Source: Rusavskia elegans (lineage: Eukaryota > Ascomycota > Lecanoromycetes > Teloschistales > Teloschistaceae). From it: a stretch of 64,000 nucleotides of DNA. The translations under genes were made by a program, and so were the position numbers. The notes beneath the pieces are model-generated. The model was not told the origin of the DNA. It saw only the letters and a program-made list of their open reading frames with translations, and made no database searches. The DNA lies in NCBI GenBank assembly GCA_011316305.1, contig SAUG01000138.1, forward strand, positions 62,001 through 126,000, in the 5' to 3' direction. Shown piece by piece: positions 37,926-49,125 of the stretch. Position 1 is the stretch's first letter; each line of letters starts with the position of its first letter.

Positions 37926-38298
37926 AAAAACTTTTTTAAATTTTTCTTTTAATATACTATTAGAACTAGTATTATCGGTAATAATATCTAGAAACTTTTA
38001 TCTAAATTAAAATGATTATAAAAGTATTAATAGTTTCTAATATTATAAATAGACTGGCTATTTCGATACGAATTTCTATCGGTATTTCGAAAACCTAATT
38101 CGAGTTTTAACGAATTAATTCGATCCGATTTACTAAACGGTATAGGTCGGTTTCTAAAATTAGAACCGAAAATCAAATCGGATTATAAAGTAAAAACCGA
38201 CGGAAATCTAATCTAATCTACTAAACCTTCTAAATATAGTATAATATTTTAATGAATATTAGAAATTATTATTTAATCAACTTTATCTACAGAAGATG

Positions 38299-39952
38299 AC
38301 ACCGAAAATCCTTACCCGCGCTAGTACAGCCCTATAGCCTTGGCATCCCTTTTTATATAGTCTTACTAATTAATTATACAGTTAAATATATATACTAGAA
38401 GCCTAAAGAGCTGAAAATTTCGTTTAAATAAGCTCCTATCTTTAGTATATAATTATACCTAACAATTAGAGCGCTAATTACGGCGGTAGAGCAAAAATCT
38501 AGGTACTAGCCCTTCGAGAAGCCGGAATCGCCGCTAAAATCGTTCGCGCAATAATAGAGATTTCCGAATTAACTTAACGAGCACTTAAGGCTAAAGTTTT
38601 TTCTAGAAGCTATAATCTAGAGATTTTAAAGATCTTTTACCTATATTACGTTAAAGATATACCTAGATCTAATAGACCTTCTAAGGTTACGCCCGAAGTA
38701 GAATTAGGAATCCTGGTATTTATTTAGAAAGATCGGAATTATCGCGAGAAAATATCTAATAGCCTCGCTTAAATATCCTTCTACGGTACTTCCTTTTTAC
38801 CTACTACTATTCTTCGTATTCTCCGGAGAAATAATATATATATATAAAATAACTAAGAAACCAGGCTTTATAAAAGCTATAATAGAGGCTCGTTCCTAGT
38901 TTTACCTCCGCTACTAGTATTAGACCTTAGAGGATTAAAAGAATATTATCTAGAGTAACGAAACGAGCGTTATTTTAAACTTATAAAGGGGCAGGATTAG
39001 GACCTAGCGACGCCCTAACAAGTAATTTACTACTACGAACGTCCGCTGCCGCTAGAAAGAAACTATAGAGTTTATATTCTAGAGCTACTACTCGTACGAT
39101 AAAAATAGACCTTACTATATTTAGAAAAAAGAAACAGCAGTAGAAAAGAAAGCTAGTAAAGTAGAACTAAAGAAGATTAACGAGGTACTAAAGCCTATAG
39201 TAAAAGCGGAATAGGAGCTCGAAACTAGAATAAGACGAATAGGATTAAAAAATAAAAGAGGGAAGAAACCTTAATAGCGCTAGAATAAAGTAAATAGGAA
39301 GGTTATTCGTAATAGTAAAAAGGGTAGAATTAACTGGTATCGCTACTAAAAAAAGGTACTAATACTAAAGCTTCTTAAATTCGCTACCGAGTATAAAAAG
39401 GACCGCCCCGATACAATTATATAGGAAGATAAAGCGCTAGTATATACCTTATACTACCAGGACCTTATTTTTATAGAGCTTAATATTATAAGGCTGATTT
39501 AGTATAGGAATTCCCCGGATTTAAATATAATTAAGCCGTATTAGCCCTGGATAAAACGGAAAACTTCTCGATAGAGGCTGCTAACGACGAAGGCTGATAC
39601 GGAAAGGCGGTAGAATCGATATTAGAAGTACGAGCTAAAATAGGACTAGATCCAAGTATAGATTAAACGTATCCTAAAGTATATTTAGCAGGTTATCGTA
39701 CTGAACGGGGGGAATAAGTACCGAGAAGGCCGTATTAGCGGAGATATCAGGTCTTACGATAAGGTAGATCTCCAGAGAAGGTATATATAAGTAGGTAGAT
39801 AGGTAGAAAGTAATATAGATTAATTTAGGATCTGTATATAGCTTTTATAGCCCTATAGCAGCAGATAGAGATAGTAGAGAAGCGATATTATAAGAATTCC
39901 GGTTCTGCCAAGCCGTAGGGCTGATTTTAGCGCGGGTAAAAACTTTCGGTGT
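38299..39952 (+). mobile_element. Tc1/mariner transposon
   Basis: 1654 bp bounded by inverted repeats of about 45 bp: ACACCGAAAATCCTTACC at the left and the complement, ending GTAAAAACTTTCGGTGT, at the right. Outer repeats are lightly mutated. A TA duplication is expected. TA follows the right end, but the left end is preceded by TG, so the duplication is not intact. A single plus-strand transposase relic fills the interior. Confidence 0.9.
38480..39910 (+). pseudogene. Tc1/mariner DDE transposase relic
   Basis: The N-terminal helix-turn-helix part reads EAGIAAKIVRAIIEISELT, then SNRPSKVTPEVELGILVF and RNYREKI (38520-38760). The catalytic domain follows. The first acidic residue sits in SNETSVILN, where Asp is now Asn (codon 38957-38959). 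The second Asp is intact in EDKALVYT (39428-39430). The third position in SPDLN-type segment N-I-I-x-P-Y is now Lys (codon 39533-39535). Spacing between the last two gives 34 residues, so DD34E before mutation. Both lost acids are G-to-A changes after T, the RIP mark. The enzyme would cut and paste the element at TA sites. It is dead here. Confidence 0.9.
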
Positions 39953-40210
39953 TATTTTCCGTATAGATAATTTATATAGATAATATATTTTCTTTTATTA
40001 GATTAATTTTTAATAGGTAGATATTATTTTTATACTAGAATTATACTTTTATACTAGATTTTAGCGATTTTAATAAATTAAATCCGGGAATCTAGATTTA
40101 ACCCGAAATCGAATCAATTTAATATCTAGAAAAATCGGAACCGACTCGGTTCGAACCCGGAATACGAACCCGGGTTTAAAATCCGACCCGACGACCAGTC
40201 TAACTAAAAA

Positions 40211-41400
40211 TATCTAAAATAATTAATAGAAAGAAATATAAATCTAATTAGACGCTTTTAACATTAATATTAAATATTAATCTAGTATATAAATACTTTT
40301 AAATACGCGACCTTTAATAGATTTTACTAGATATCTAATATAGAAATAATATATTTTAAAATTTTTAAATTACATTTAATTTATTTACGGATAGTTTTAT
40401 AATTATTAAAAACTATCTATTTAAATTATATTTAATCGATAAACCTTATATCTAATTAAAATATTTATAGTAGTTATCTAATTCTTTAATTTTCGATAGT
40501 TCGAACTAATAGATTTAGATCTAAGAAAGTTTTATATAGATATTAGTTCTATATAGTTTAGTTAAAAATAGAATTCATTTTAATATAGTTTCTTTTCTAT
40601 AACTAAAATAAATTTTATATTATCTCTTTATATTATCTTCAGCTATTTACGCGGATAAATATTACTTTTATAAAAAACTACGAATTATATCGTTTAGTTT
40701 TTTAGTAAATCTAAATACTAAACTATTTCTTTATAGTATATATATTAGAAATATTAGAGATTATATAATAGTCGAGAATTTTAAAATAGTTTTTATATAT
40801 AATTTTAGGGAAACTATCTATTATTTAAACTATCTAGTAGAATTTATACTACTATTTTAACTATATATATTCTACAGTTATTTTCGACTAGAAAAGATTA
40901 ACTAATTTTCTATAGATTTTATCTTTTATACTAGTAGCTATAAAAGTACTAAACTATTGATAATTAAACTTTTTATAGTAATTTGGATTCTATTAAATAT
41001 ATCTATTATTTTTCCGAAAGTCTAGTATTAGATAGTTAGCTCGAATCTTATTAGCTATATCTTTAATAATCTGTCTTTACTTTCTATATAATTATCTTAA
41101 TTAATATAGTATATCATTCGTAGATCGGTTTACCGTCTGGTTTATAGACTAGCTGGAATAGATTTTATTTAGAAAGAATTTATTTTCTAGGACCTCGCTA
41201 GACGTATCGATCTAGAAAATAGATAAGTAAAGATTAATTAAAGATTTAGAATTTATACGTTTTATATTTAGACAATAAATAATATAAAAAGATAATATAA
41301 ATATATAAATAATAACATGATTTTTATATATTATATAGTAGTAAGAAATCGACGTCTATCTAAATAGTATTCAAAGTGTTAATATTATAATATAGAAAAA
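40211..41400. other. Interior of the large hAT element, part 2
   Basis: About 1.2 kb of AT-rich sequence with moderate CpG. Minus-strand translation has longer coherent runs (for example LVRTIENQRIRLL and TKLYRTNIYIKLS regions, read through stops), but no domain can be assigned. Its right edge merges into the hAT subterminal repeats near 41400. Confidence 0.4.
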
Positions 41401-41552
41401 GAGGTTTCAGCGATTTTAGCGGGTAAAACCCGGATTTCTAGGTTCGACCCGGAATTAAATTAAGTTAAATTCTAAAATAATCCGGCCCGATTCGATTTCT
41501 CTGATCCGGATTTGAAATCCGACCCGACGACCAGTTTAGATATAATATAAAT

Positions 41553-42386
41553 AACGTTAATAGATTAATAATTATTGAATTGAACTTTAGCTATATTAGT
41601 AACAGTGAATTAATTTATTTTTTCGAATTTTTTGAAAGTAATAGATTTAGAATTTTCTTTATATAATTTGGCCTAAAAATATCCGACGAGATTTTAAAAA
41701 AAAAGTTTAACTATATCGCTATTAGAATATTAGAAATCTTTTTAAAAGTAAATATCTTTTTACGAACTAGAAGATAGAATTTAAAAAATTTAGTTTTTTT
41801 AACAATATATTTTTTAATACGATTGAGATAATAGATTAACGTAATTCTACAAATCTCAGGTATAAACTAGATTATTAATCCATCAAACGGTTTAGTTATA
41901 TAAATTATAAAAGCGGATAATTATAATCAAATGATTATCTATTAAATTATAAATTATATTGTTATAAAATAATAAATTAATTATAGCTTTTAAATTGAAT
42001 CTATCGGTATTTATTAATCTATTATTTGTTTAATAATAATATAAATCAAATTCAAAACTATTTAAAGTCAAACTCGTTATAAATCTATCTATTATCGTTT
42101 ATAGCGATTCGTTTTTCTAATTTTCTCTATTATACTATAGTCTCGTACTATATTTATTTCTTCTGTTTAATTTTAATAATAATCTGCGCCGGAAGAAAAA
42201 AGCTATTAATATTGATAATTTCGATAAATGAAATCTATTTTCTATTTTAGATAAAAGAAATTTTTATATACTTTGAATTTCGACTATAAAATCTATTTTA
42301 TCTATAATATATTAAGTGGTAATTAGATGTAATAGTCTACTACTACTATATCCTGAAAATAAAATAAAAATCTAATAGAACCGTAG
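41553..42386. other. Unassigned 0.8-kb stretch
   Basis: Between elements D and L. CpA and TpG are commoner than in A or B (for example TCTCAGG, CATCAAACGG, AATTCAAAAC). I see no repeat end, LTR or readable protein. It could be old unique sequence, since RIP acts mainly on duplicated DNA, or an unrecognised repeat. Confidence 0.35.
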
Positions 42387-42391
42387 AGTAT

Positions 42392-42803
42392 TATTACGTC
42401 TATAATTCTATAAAAGTATTTACGTTTATTAATTCGATAAACGGACTAATAGTTTAGTCTAGTTAGAATCGCTAGGGCTGTAGAATCGCCTCTATTTAGT
42501 AGGTTAATTCTATCGGATATATCGGTCCTTTTACTATATATATCGCTTTTTATATCTATTAGATAGTTTCGTTAATTAATTATTAAAATAATTACTATAT
42601 ACCGTTTTATTCTACTTTTATAATTATCTATATAATAAAGACGCTTTATAATATTATAACCGTATCTTTATAGTTATACGGAATAAATTACGATAATCTA
42701 TATTAGAAATCCTTTACTATTTAGTAGTTCGGACTACGCCTACGGCTATAGCTAGATCTGCTAGGTTTAAATATAACGCCTTCTAATATATAGAGATATT
42801 ATA
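42392..42803 (+). repeat. 5' LTR of element L
   Basis: 412 bp from TATTACGTC to GATATTATA. It is uninterrupted and so serves as the reference for reading the empty sites of the hAT and K insertions in the right LTR. Confidence 0.88.
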
Positions 42804-42809
42804 TTTTAA

Positions 42810-45800
42810 TAATCTATTATATTAATTTTATTATCCCGTTCTATAAATCGAACCGATATTATTAAAACGGCAATATTTAATATCTATAAAAGAGACGAAA
42901 AATCTTAAAAACTATAGTTTATCTAGATAAATATCTACTTTATATTATATATAAACCAGTTTCTAAATAAAATAATTGAAATTCTATTTATAATAATATA
43001 TTCAAAAAAAGTTACTTTTAATTAAGTATGATTTTATATAGAAGATTATTTTAAGAACCTTAAAAATTAAAAGGAAAATAAATTATTCTAGATTTTTTAG
43101 AATTTTAGTAATCTAATTATTGTTATAAAAAAAGTTATCAGAAATGATAATAAAAAAAAATAATAGAAAAATAAATAATAGTTTTAAAATAGTAGAAATC
43201 GCTAGTTATTTAAATTTTTTAGTTTAGAATATTAGTTTATATACTTTTCTAGAAGGTTCCTATCTGAGGTTATATTGAATTTTTAAATATATATATATAT
43301 TTTATTAACGTTATATACGCTAACGTTTATTATATTTATATATAAAGAAACTTTTACAGCTAAAAATATATTCGTTAGGCAAGAAACATTTATAACGTAG
43401 TTAATTACTTCTATTTAACTATTTCTTTTTTTATTCGCGATTACGAATTTTCTACTATTCTTTTCTCGACGTTATATATAATTATCAGCTTCTAATATTT
43501 CCGTTATATCTATCTACTATATTGCGAAGTAATTATCTATATCTATTACCTCGGCTATATTTATTAAATAACCTATATCTAATTATACTATTAAACTATT
43601 AAAATACTTTTTAGTTTATTTAACTTTAAAAAGGTTACTAGATAGTACGCCAATTACTATAGCTAGAAGCTTTACTCGATTAATTAAATTAAAAAGAGAT
43701 AGGAAAATCGGATAGTACGTTTTAAAAGTAGTAAAAAGAAAATCTTTATCGAAGTCGAAATAGGTTATTCTAGTTATAATAAGATAGTCGACGACTTTTT
43801 AGGTAGATATAGTTATTATAGATATAGATACTACCGTCTAGTTTAGTTTATAGCAATAGCTATTACGAGAATATATATATACGTAAAACCTTTGAATAAA
43901 TTATAGTATTTACGAGGATAGGGTATTATAGAACTTATATTACTAGTAAAAAAATAAAAATAAACTAATAACTATAAGGTATATTTATCTATAGAAATTT
44001 CTACGTTAGTTAAAATATCGGTAGAAAGATATATTATATTACTAAATAAATTAGTATTAAAATTCTTTAGAACCGTTATTTACGTTAATTAAATTAAAAT
44101 ATAAATTCTACTATCGTATATCTAATACTAGTATACTAATTTTTAATTTGCTTACCGAACTATTGGTTTACCGAATACCAAAATCAAAATAAATTAGCTA
44201 AATTAGTTTATAAAACAGATTAAAAAAAATTAATTCTAAAAATCTATTTCTGTAAAAAATTCAATAATAGAATTAAAAAAGCTATTATAATAATGGAAAA
44301 ATTAAATTTATTAATAAGATTAATTAAACTAGTGTTATTTTTGATCTTATATAATATAAACAAGATATAAATAAATAGACGTTTAGTAAAATCAAACCTA
44401 CTGAAAAATAATTTAAAAGAAATCTAATAGAATTTAATATTACTAAAATCCAAAAATTATAGATTAAAGTTTATTATTTATATTGAAAGTTAGAATACTT
44501 TAAAAGAAATTATCTATTTAAAAAAGTAATAGATATAATCGAATACTAATTTAAAATAATAAAGAAATTATTTAAAATAAAAAAGCTTGAAAATATATAA
44601 CTAAAAATTTAATAATCTACTATAATAATAATTACTTTATCTTTTTATTAGAAAAGAAAAGATCAAAATAGTACTCTATAGAACTAAAAAAAAAAAAAAA
44701 AAAAAAACTAACTATAGAAATTAAATTATATAAAATAGAAAAACTTTCTACTATAGTATTCAAAGTTAAGATCTGAAGTTATTAAATAGCTTTTATAAAA
44801 AATAATAACAATAAAAAGACTATATAAATAAATTAAAAGATATATCTAAAAAGATTTTTATTAGAAAAATAGAATTATAAATTTAAAGGTTAATATAAAG
44901 AATAAATTTATAGAAACTATAAGTTTTAAACTCGTTAAATATCTAAAACAATATTTTATTCTAGTAATTAAATAGAAAAAATTAACTTCGAAAATACTAT
45001 TATAAGAAAATAATATAAAAAAACGAATAGAACTATAGATAATATACTTTTTTATATATTAAAACCTTTTATATAAAAGACTCGATATTACGTTAAATCC
45101 GTATTATAAATAGATTCGAAATCTAGATAAAAAATTTTAAAAAAGAAGTAAAATATAGTAACTAGAGATAAAATATAATAAAAGCTAAAAGATAAATATA
45201 AAACTATAGATGGATTATATTAAAAGAATCTACTATAATATAGTAGAGAATATAGAATAAATCGAATATAATTTTCAATAGAAACAGATTTTAAATTTAG
45301 AAAAAGAAACGCTAGATTTTATACTAAATATTTATTTTAAAAATAAAAAATTCAGCTGATTTCTATTTTTATTATTATAAAATAAAAAAGTAGCTAAAAA
45401 TAGAAATTAAAATATATTTTAAAATATCAAAATATAATTTATAATATCGATATCTAAATAGAAACTAATGGAAAATAATAATAGATTAAAAAAAAATCTT
45501 ATAAATTTTTTTTTTAAATATAGAATATTTCTAGTAGTTAAAAGAAATTAATTTTCTTTAAAAATCTATTAACATTATTCGATCCGAATATTAGATTAGA
45601 TTTAATAGATATCTTTAATATAATTAGCGTAAAAATATCGGTTAAATTAAAAGAAATAGAATTTTTGATTTTATTAAATCTAGATAAGATATATTATTTT
45701 TAAATAATAATAAAATTATTTTCTATCTTTTTAAAAATTTTAAAATACTAAATAAGATAAATTTATATTATAAATAAAGAATAAATATTTAATTTATCGA

Positions 45801-46260
45801 TAGATAAATTATTCTAAATTCTCTTTTAACGAAAATATAATAATTAAATCTTTTTATTTTTATTCGAATCTTCGGATATAGTATCTTTAATTTTAGTATA
45901 AAATTTAGTTTTTTCGATTTCGAAAAAATTCTCTATAATAGAATTAGTAGATAAAAATATAAAAAAAAGATCTAAAATTATATAAATTTATTTAGATACG
46001 AAAATATTATAAAATTATTTCAACTTTATATATTTTATATAAATATTAATATCCGGAAAATTTTTATAAATATTAGATAGATTATAGAAATAACGAATAT
46101 AAGAAAATAGTATAAATTTCTTTCGACGCTAAATATATTAATAAAGCCGAAAATAAAAAACGCGACGATATATAATAAAGTTTTAATTAAAAAAAAAAAC
46201 GATAAAAGGAACGGATTTATATTATATAGATAAAATTTACTAGATAAAAAATAATATAAA
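42810..46260 (+). pseudogene. gag-protease relic of element L
   Basis: Aligns with the reverse complement of the internal region of C, interrupted at 43242-44201 by repeat X. The zinc-knuckle region is at about 44410-44510 (VYYLYESNTLKE-type, read with Cys and His lost). An A-run of 18 or more at about 44690 and other A-rich expansions add frameshifts. No polymerase is readable. Confidence 0.55.
43242..44201 (-). mobile_element. Unclassified repeat X, copy 2
   Basis: 960 bp in reverse orientation relative to 18402-19339. It is flanked by ATTAGTTTATA on both sides (43231-43241 and 44202-44212). Comparison with uninterrupted element C shows that this site is normally present once, so the insertion duplicated 8 to 11 bp. 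No terminal inverted repeat is seen. An internal (TA)n-like tract lies at about 43285-43300. Duplication size suggests a cut-and-paste DNA transposon of the MULE or hAT type, but no transposase is recognised. Confidence 0.75.
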
Positions 46261-46268
46261 AAAAGTTA

Positions 46269-46417
46269 TATTATATCGTTAATTTTATTGAAATATTTAT
46301 ATTTATTAATTAGATAAACGAACTAATAACTTAATTTAGTTAAAACCGCTAGATCCGTGAAACTATCTCTATTTAATAGATCGGTTCTATCGAATATATC
46401 GGTTTTTTTACTATATA
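46269..46417 (+). repeat. 3' LTR of L, first piece
   Basis: First third of the LTR, ending in ACTATATA (46410-46417), the left target duplication of the hAT element. Confidence 0.85.
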
Positions 46418-48830
46418 TAGACTGGTTATTTTAAAATAGATTTTCGTCGGTATTTCGGAAATCCGCTCCGAGTTTTAATAAATCGGTTCGATCCGACCTA
46501 TTAAACGGTATAGGTCGGTTTCTAATATTGAAATCGAAAATCAGATTAGATTATAAAATAGAAATTAATAAAAATTCTGTTCGATCTAATTTATAATTAT
46601 ATTAGATAGTCGAATACTATAATTTCAAAAAATCTTTATTACTTTAATTATAAAAAATTATTTAGATAATATAAAATAGTAATAAATTTTATTCAATATT
46701 TATTGGTATAACAGCCGTAATTTATATTAGAGAGATTTTAGATTATATATTTACTTTTCGGATCTTTTAATTATATGAAATTCGATTATTAACTAGTTTA
46801 TTATTTTCTAGTTTTATTTCTAAATTTTTTATTTGGTTTTTAATAAACTAAAAGTTTTTAGTTTGAATAATAATTGGTTTAACGTATATTACGACTAGAC
46901 TTAAATATAAATAATATTAATAAAGTCGTATATAAATAGTAATATAGAAAAATAATATAATTATTTGCTAAATAAATAATAATATTTATTTTTATAGAAT
47001 TTTATAAAACTATTAACTAAATATTCTATAATATAATAATTTCGCCCGAATTAACTACTTTTATAGCGATATTTATAAAGATTCTACGGTATAGTCCAAT
47101 AAATAGTATTTTTAGAAATAGATTATCGAATTTTTTCTAGTAGTAATAAATATTTCGGAAGATTATAATACTAGCTTTTTATTTATATTTCTATCGATAT
47201 ATTATTAGATAGACTATTTAAAATATATTTTTTCATATTATTACACTCATTATTATACTAGCGGATTTCCTTTTCTTTTATACGATTTTACTATTTCTAA
47301 TCTTTTTTAGATTTCTATAAATCGATTTTATAATAATTTTATATACTAAAATACCTTTTAGCGCTATTCTATAGTTTATTATATTATTTTATAATTTGGT
47401 GAATTCGATTAATACGTATTACAATTACGTTTATACGATATAATAAATAGAACGATAAGTAATATAGTATAGTATATATTATAATAGAAATTTATAGTAA
47501 TAGTTATCTAATAATAAAAAAGAAAATCGGAAATAAACTTAAATTAGTTAATATAATTATTAATTCGACTTCGGCTAAAATAAATAAATCTATATACTTC
47601 TATAAATTTCTAGTATATTCGACTATATACTTTTATATATTTTTAACTATTAGTTTATATAAATTCTTTCTAGTATTAACTATATTATTCTATTATACTA
47701 TCTATACTACCGTCTAGTATCCCGCTATATCTAAATTAAAATTATTATCTATAAAGTTTAAATCGGTCGTAAACCGCGAATATAGTAGAAAATAGTCGGA
47801 ATCTAAATATACGTTCTATAAAAAACTAAATATAGATTATATTACTATATATAAATATTTTTAGAAATAAAAAAAAATAGATATATAGAAAACTATAGAT
47901 TTAGATATAAAGATTTTCAAAAAATAAAACGCTAGAAATAAAGAAACAGATTATAGAATTAGTAAAAAGATTTATAATAATATAATAAAATAATTAAGAT
48001 TATATTAAATATTTATTTATATATTATATTATACTATAAAACTAAATTCTATATCAAAATTTATTAACAAAATGCGAAAGAAATAATACTTATCGACTAG
48101 ATAAAATAAAAACGAATTAAAAAAATATAATAAAATAGTATATTAATTATAAATGAAATTATCTAATTTATAATTTTTTTATTCTAATATTTCTTTAAAT
48201 CTACTATTGCTACTAGAAATATAGACGGAATAGTATTAATTAAATAAAAACTTTAATTATTAATTTTATCTAATAATAAATAATTTATTATAGCAATTTT
48301 TCAGAATTTAAAACTATTAGAATACTAGAATCTCTATAAAAATAGTCGAAGTCTACTAAAAAATTTGGCTATAGTAGTAATACGGTTAATATAACTATCG
48401 AGTTTCCGTATAAAAAAGAAAAGAAAAATATTAATAATATTATCGAAATTAATAATAAAAACTAAATAGTAGAAAGATATTTTCTTTAATAGAATAATAC
48501 TAAATTTAAAGGAAATAAAAGTTTAACTAGAAGTATTAATTTTAATTAAATTTGAAATAAAGATAAAGATAAAAAAAAAATATATAAAAAAAAAAGAAAT
48601 ATAAAAAAAAAATAGAAACGGAAATCGAAAATAATAAAAATATAAAAGAAATTATTTTAATAGTTTTAGTAAATTAAAACCGGATTTCCGAATTCGACCT
48701 AGAACCGAATTAGATCGGTATCTAAAAAAGTCGAAATCGACTCGGATCGGTATTTAGAAAAGTCGAAATTAATTCGGGTCGAGTCGGTTTTTTTAACCCG
48801 GGTTCGAAATCCGATCCGATAGCCAGTCTA
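46418..48830. mobile_element. Complete 2.4-kb hAT element
   Basis: 2413 bp from TAGACTGGT to GCCAGTCTA with 8-bp duplication ACTATATA / ATTATATA (46410-46417, 48831-48838). The intact LTR at 42392-42803 shows the single-copy target, which proves the 8-bp duplication. TAG/CTA termini fit CAG/CTG after RIP, as usual for hAT. Left and right subterminal regions differ in sequence but both carry repeated TCGG/CCGA words, a known arrangement for hAT transposase binding. The interior relic is described separately. Confidence 0.9.
47400..48660. pseudogene. Coding relic of the 2.4-kb hAT element
   Basis: Conserved with 13700-14960, which argues for a protein under selection before the RIP damage. Readable plus-strand pieces are KLLSIKFKSVVNREYSRK and TDYRISKKIYNNII. 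The last part is a Lys/Glu/Asn-rich stretch. By position it should be the transposase, but no diagnostic hAT residue is left that I can identify. Confidence 0.4.
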
Positions 48831-48948
48831 ATTATATATATCGCTTCTTATATCTATTAGATAGCTATTCTTATTCGTCGTTAATATAATTACTTATACC
48901 GCTCTATTTCTTTCTTATAATTATTTATATAACGAAAACGTTTTATAC
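48831..48948 (+). repeat. 3' LTR of L, middle piece
   Basis: Middle part of the LTR between the hAT and element K. It ends in TA (48947-48948), the left copy of the TA target duplication of K. Confidence 0.85.
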
Positions 48949-49125
48949 TTTAGAGTCAAACCCCCGCCACGTGACAAGCTGCCAAGCATCTATAGAAATA
49001 CTGTTAATATATAACTTTCGCGTAATATTAGTTTTTAAGAATTTATTATAGATATTCCGGTTAGTATAAGTTTACTATAACTATAGTTAATCTAAACTTT
49101 CTATTAATTATTAACTAGCTATTAT

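Larger units (their letters stand above)
38050..40202. mobile_element. Non-autonomous hAT element carrying a mariner
   Basis: Left end TAGACTGGC at 38050, right end CCAGTCTA at 40195-40202. Flanking octamers ATTATAAA and ACTAAAAA match at 6 of 8. Removing the Tc1/mariner element leaves about 500 bp, so this is a deletion derivative with both hAT ends but no transposase. Its left subterminal region closely matches 46418-46590. Confidence 0.8.
28720..41538. mobile_element. hAT element (about 3.1 kb net) in the LTR of D
   Basis: Left end TAGATTGGC at 28720, right end CCAGTTTA at 41531-41538. Left subterminal sequence to about 28910 matches the left ends at 38050 and 46418. The right one (about 41400-41538) matches those at 15263, 40202 and 48830. 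Removing element G and the hAT derivative at 38050-40202 leaves about 3.08 kb, enough for a transposase. The target is the last bases of the LTR of D. The duplication is imperfect, so pairing of these ends is inferred mainly from D: only this pairing restores its LTR end and its TAAAT duplication. Confidence 0.75.
25368..41547 (-). mobile_element. LTR element D (gag-pro only), heavily nested
   Basis: Same family as C. It starts TGTAACG at 25368. Its right LTR starts at 28318 and is cut by a hAT element at 28720. The last bases, GATATAATA (a RIP form of GACGTAACA), are at 41539-41547. The 5-bp duplication TAAAT lies at 25363-25367 and 41548-41552, which fixes the element's true right end 12.8 kb away from where its LTR seems to stop. 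Without the nested hAT it is about 3.35 kb, matching C and E. Confidence 0.88.

Noticed and set aside
44685..44705. A-run as a poly(A) tail of a LINE.
   Set aside because: It lies inside the internal region of LTR element L with no LINE sequence before it and no flanking duplication. It is best seen as a local expansion in A-rich coding relic.
48957..48990. CACGTG in the left end of K as a regulatory E-box.
   Set aside because: A single palindromic hexamer next to a transposon end is not evidence of regulation.
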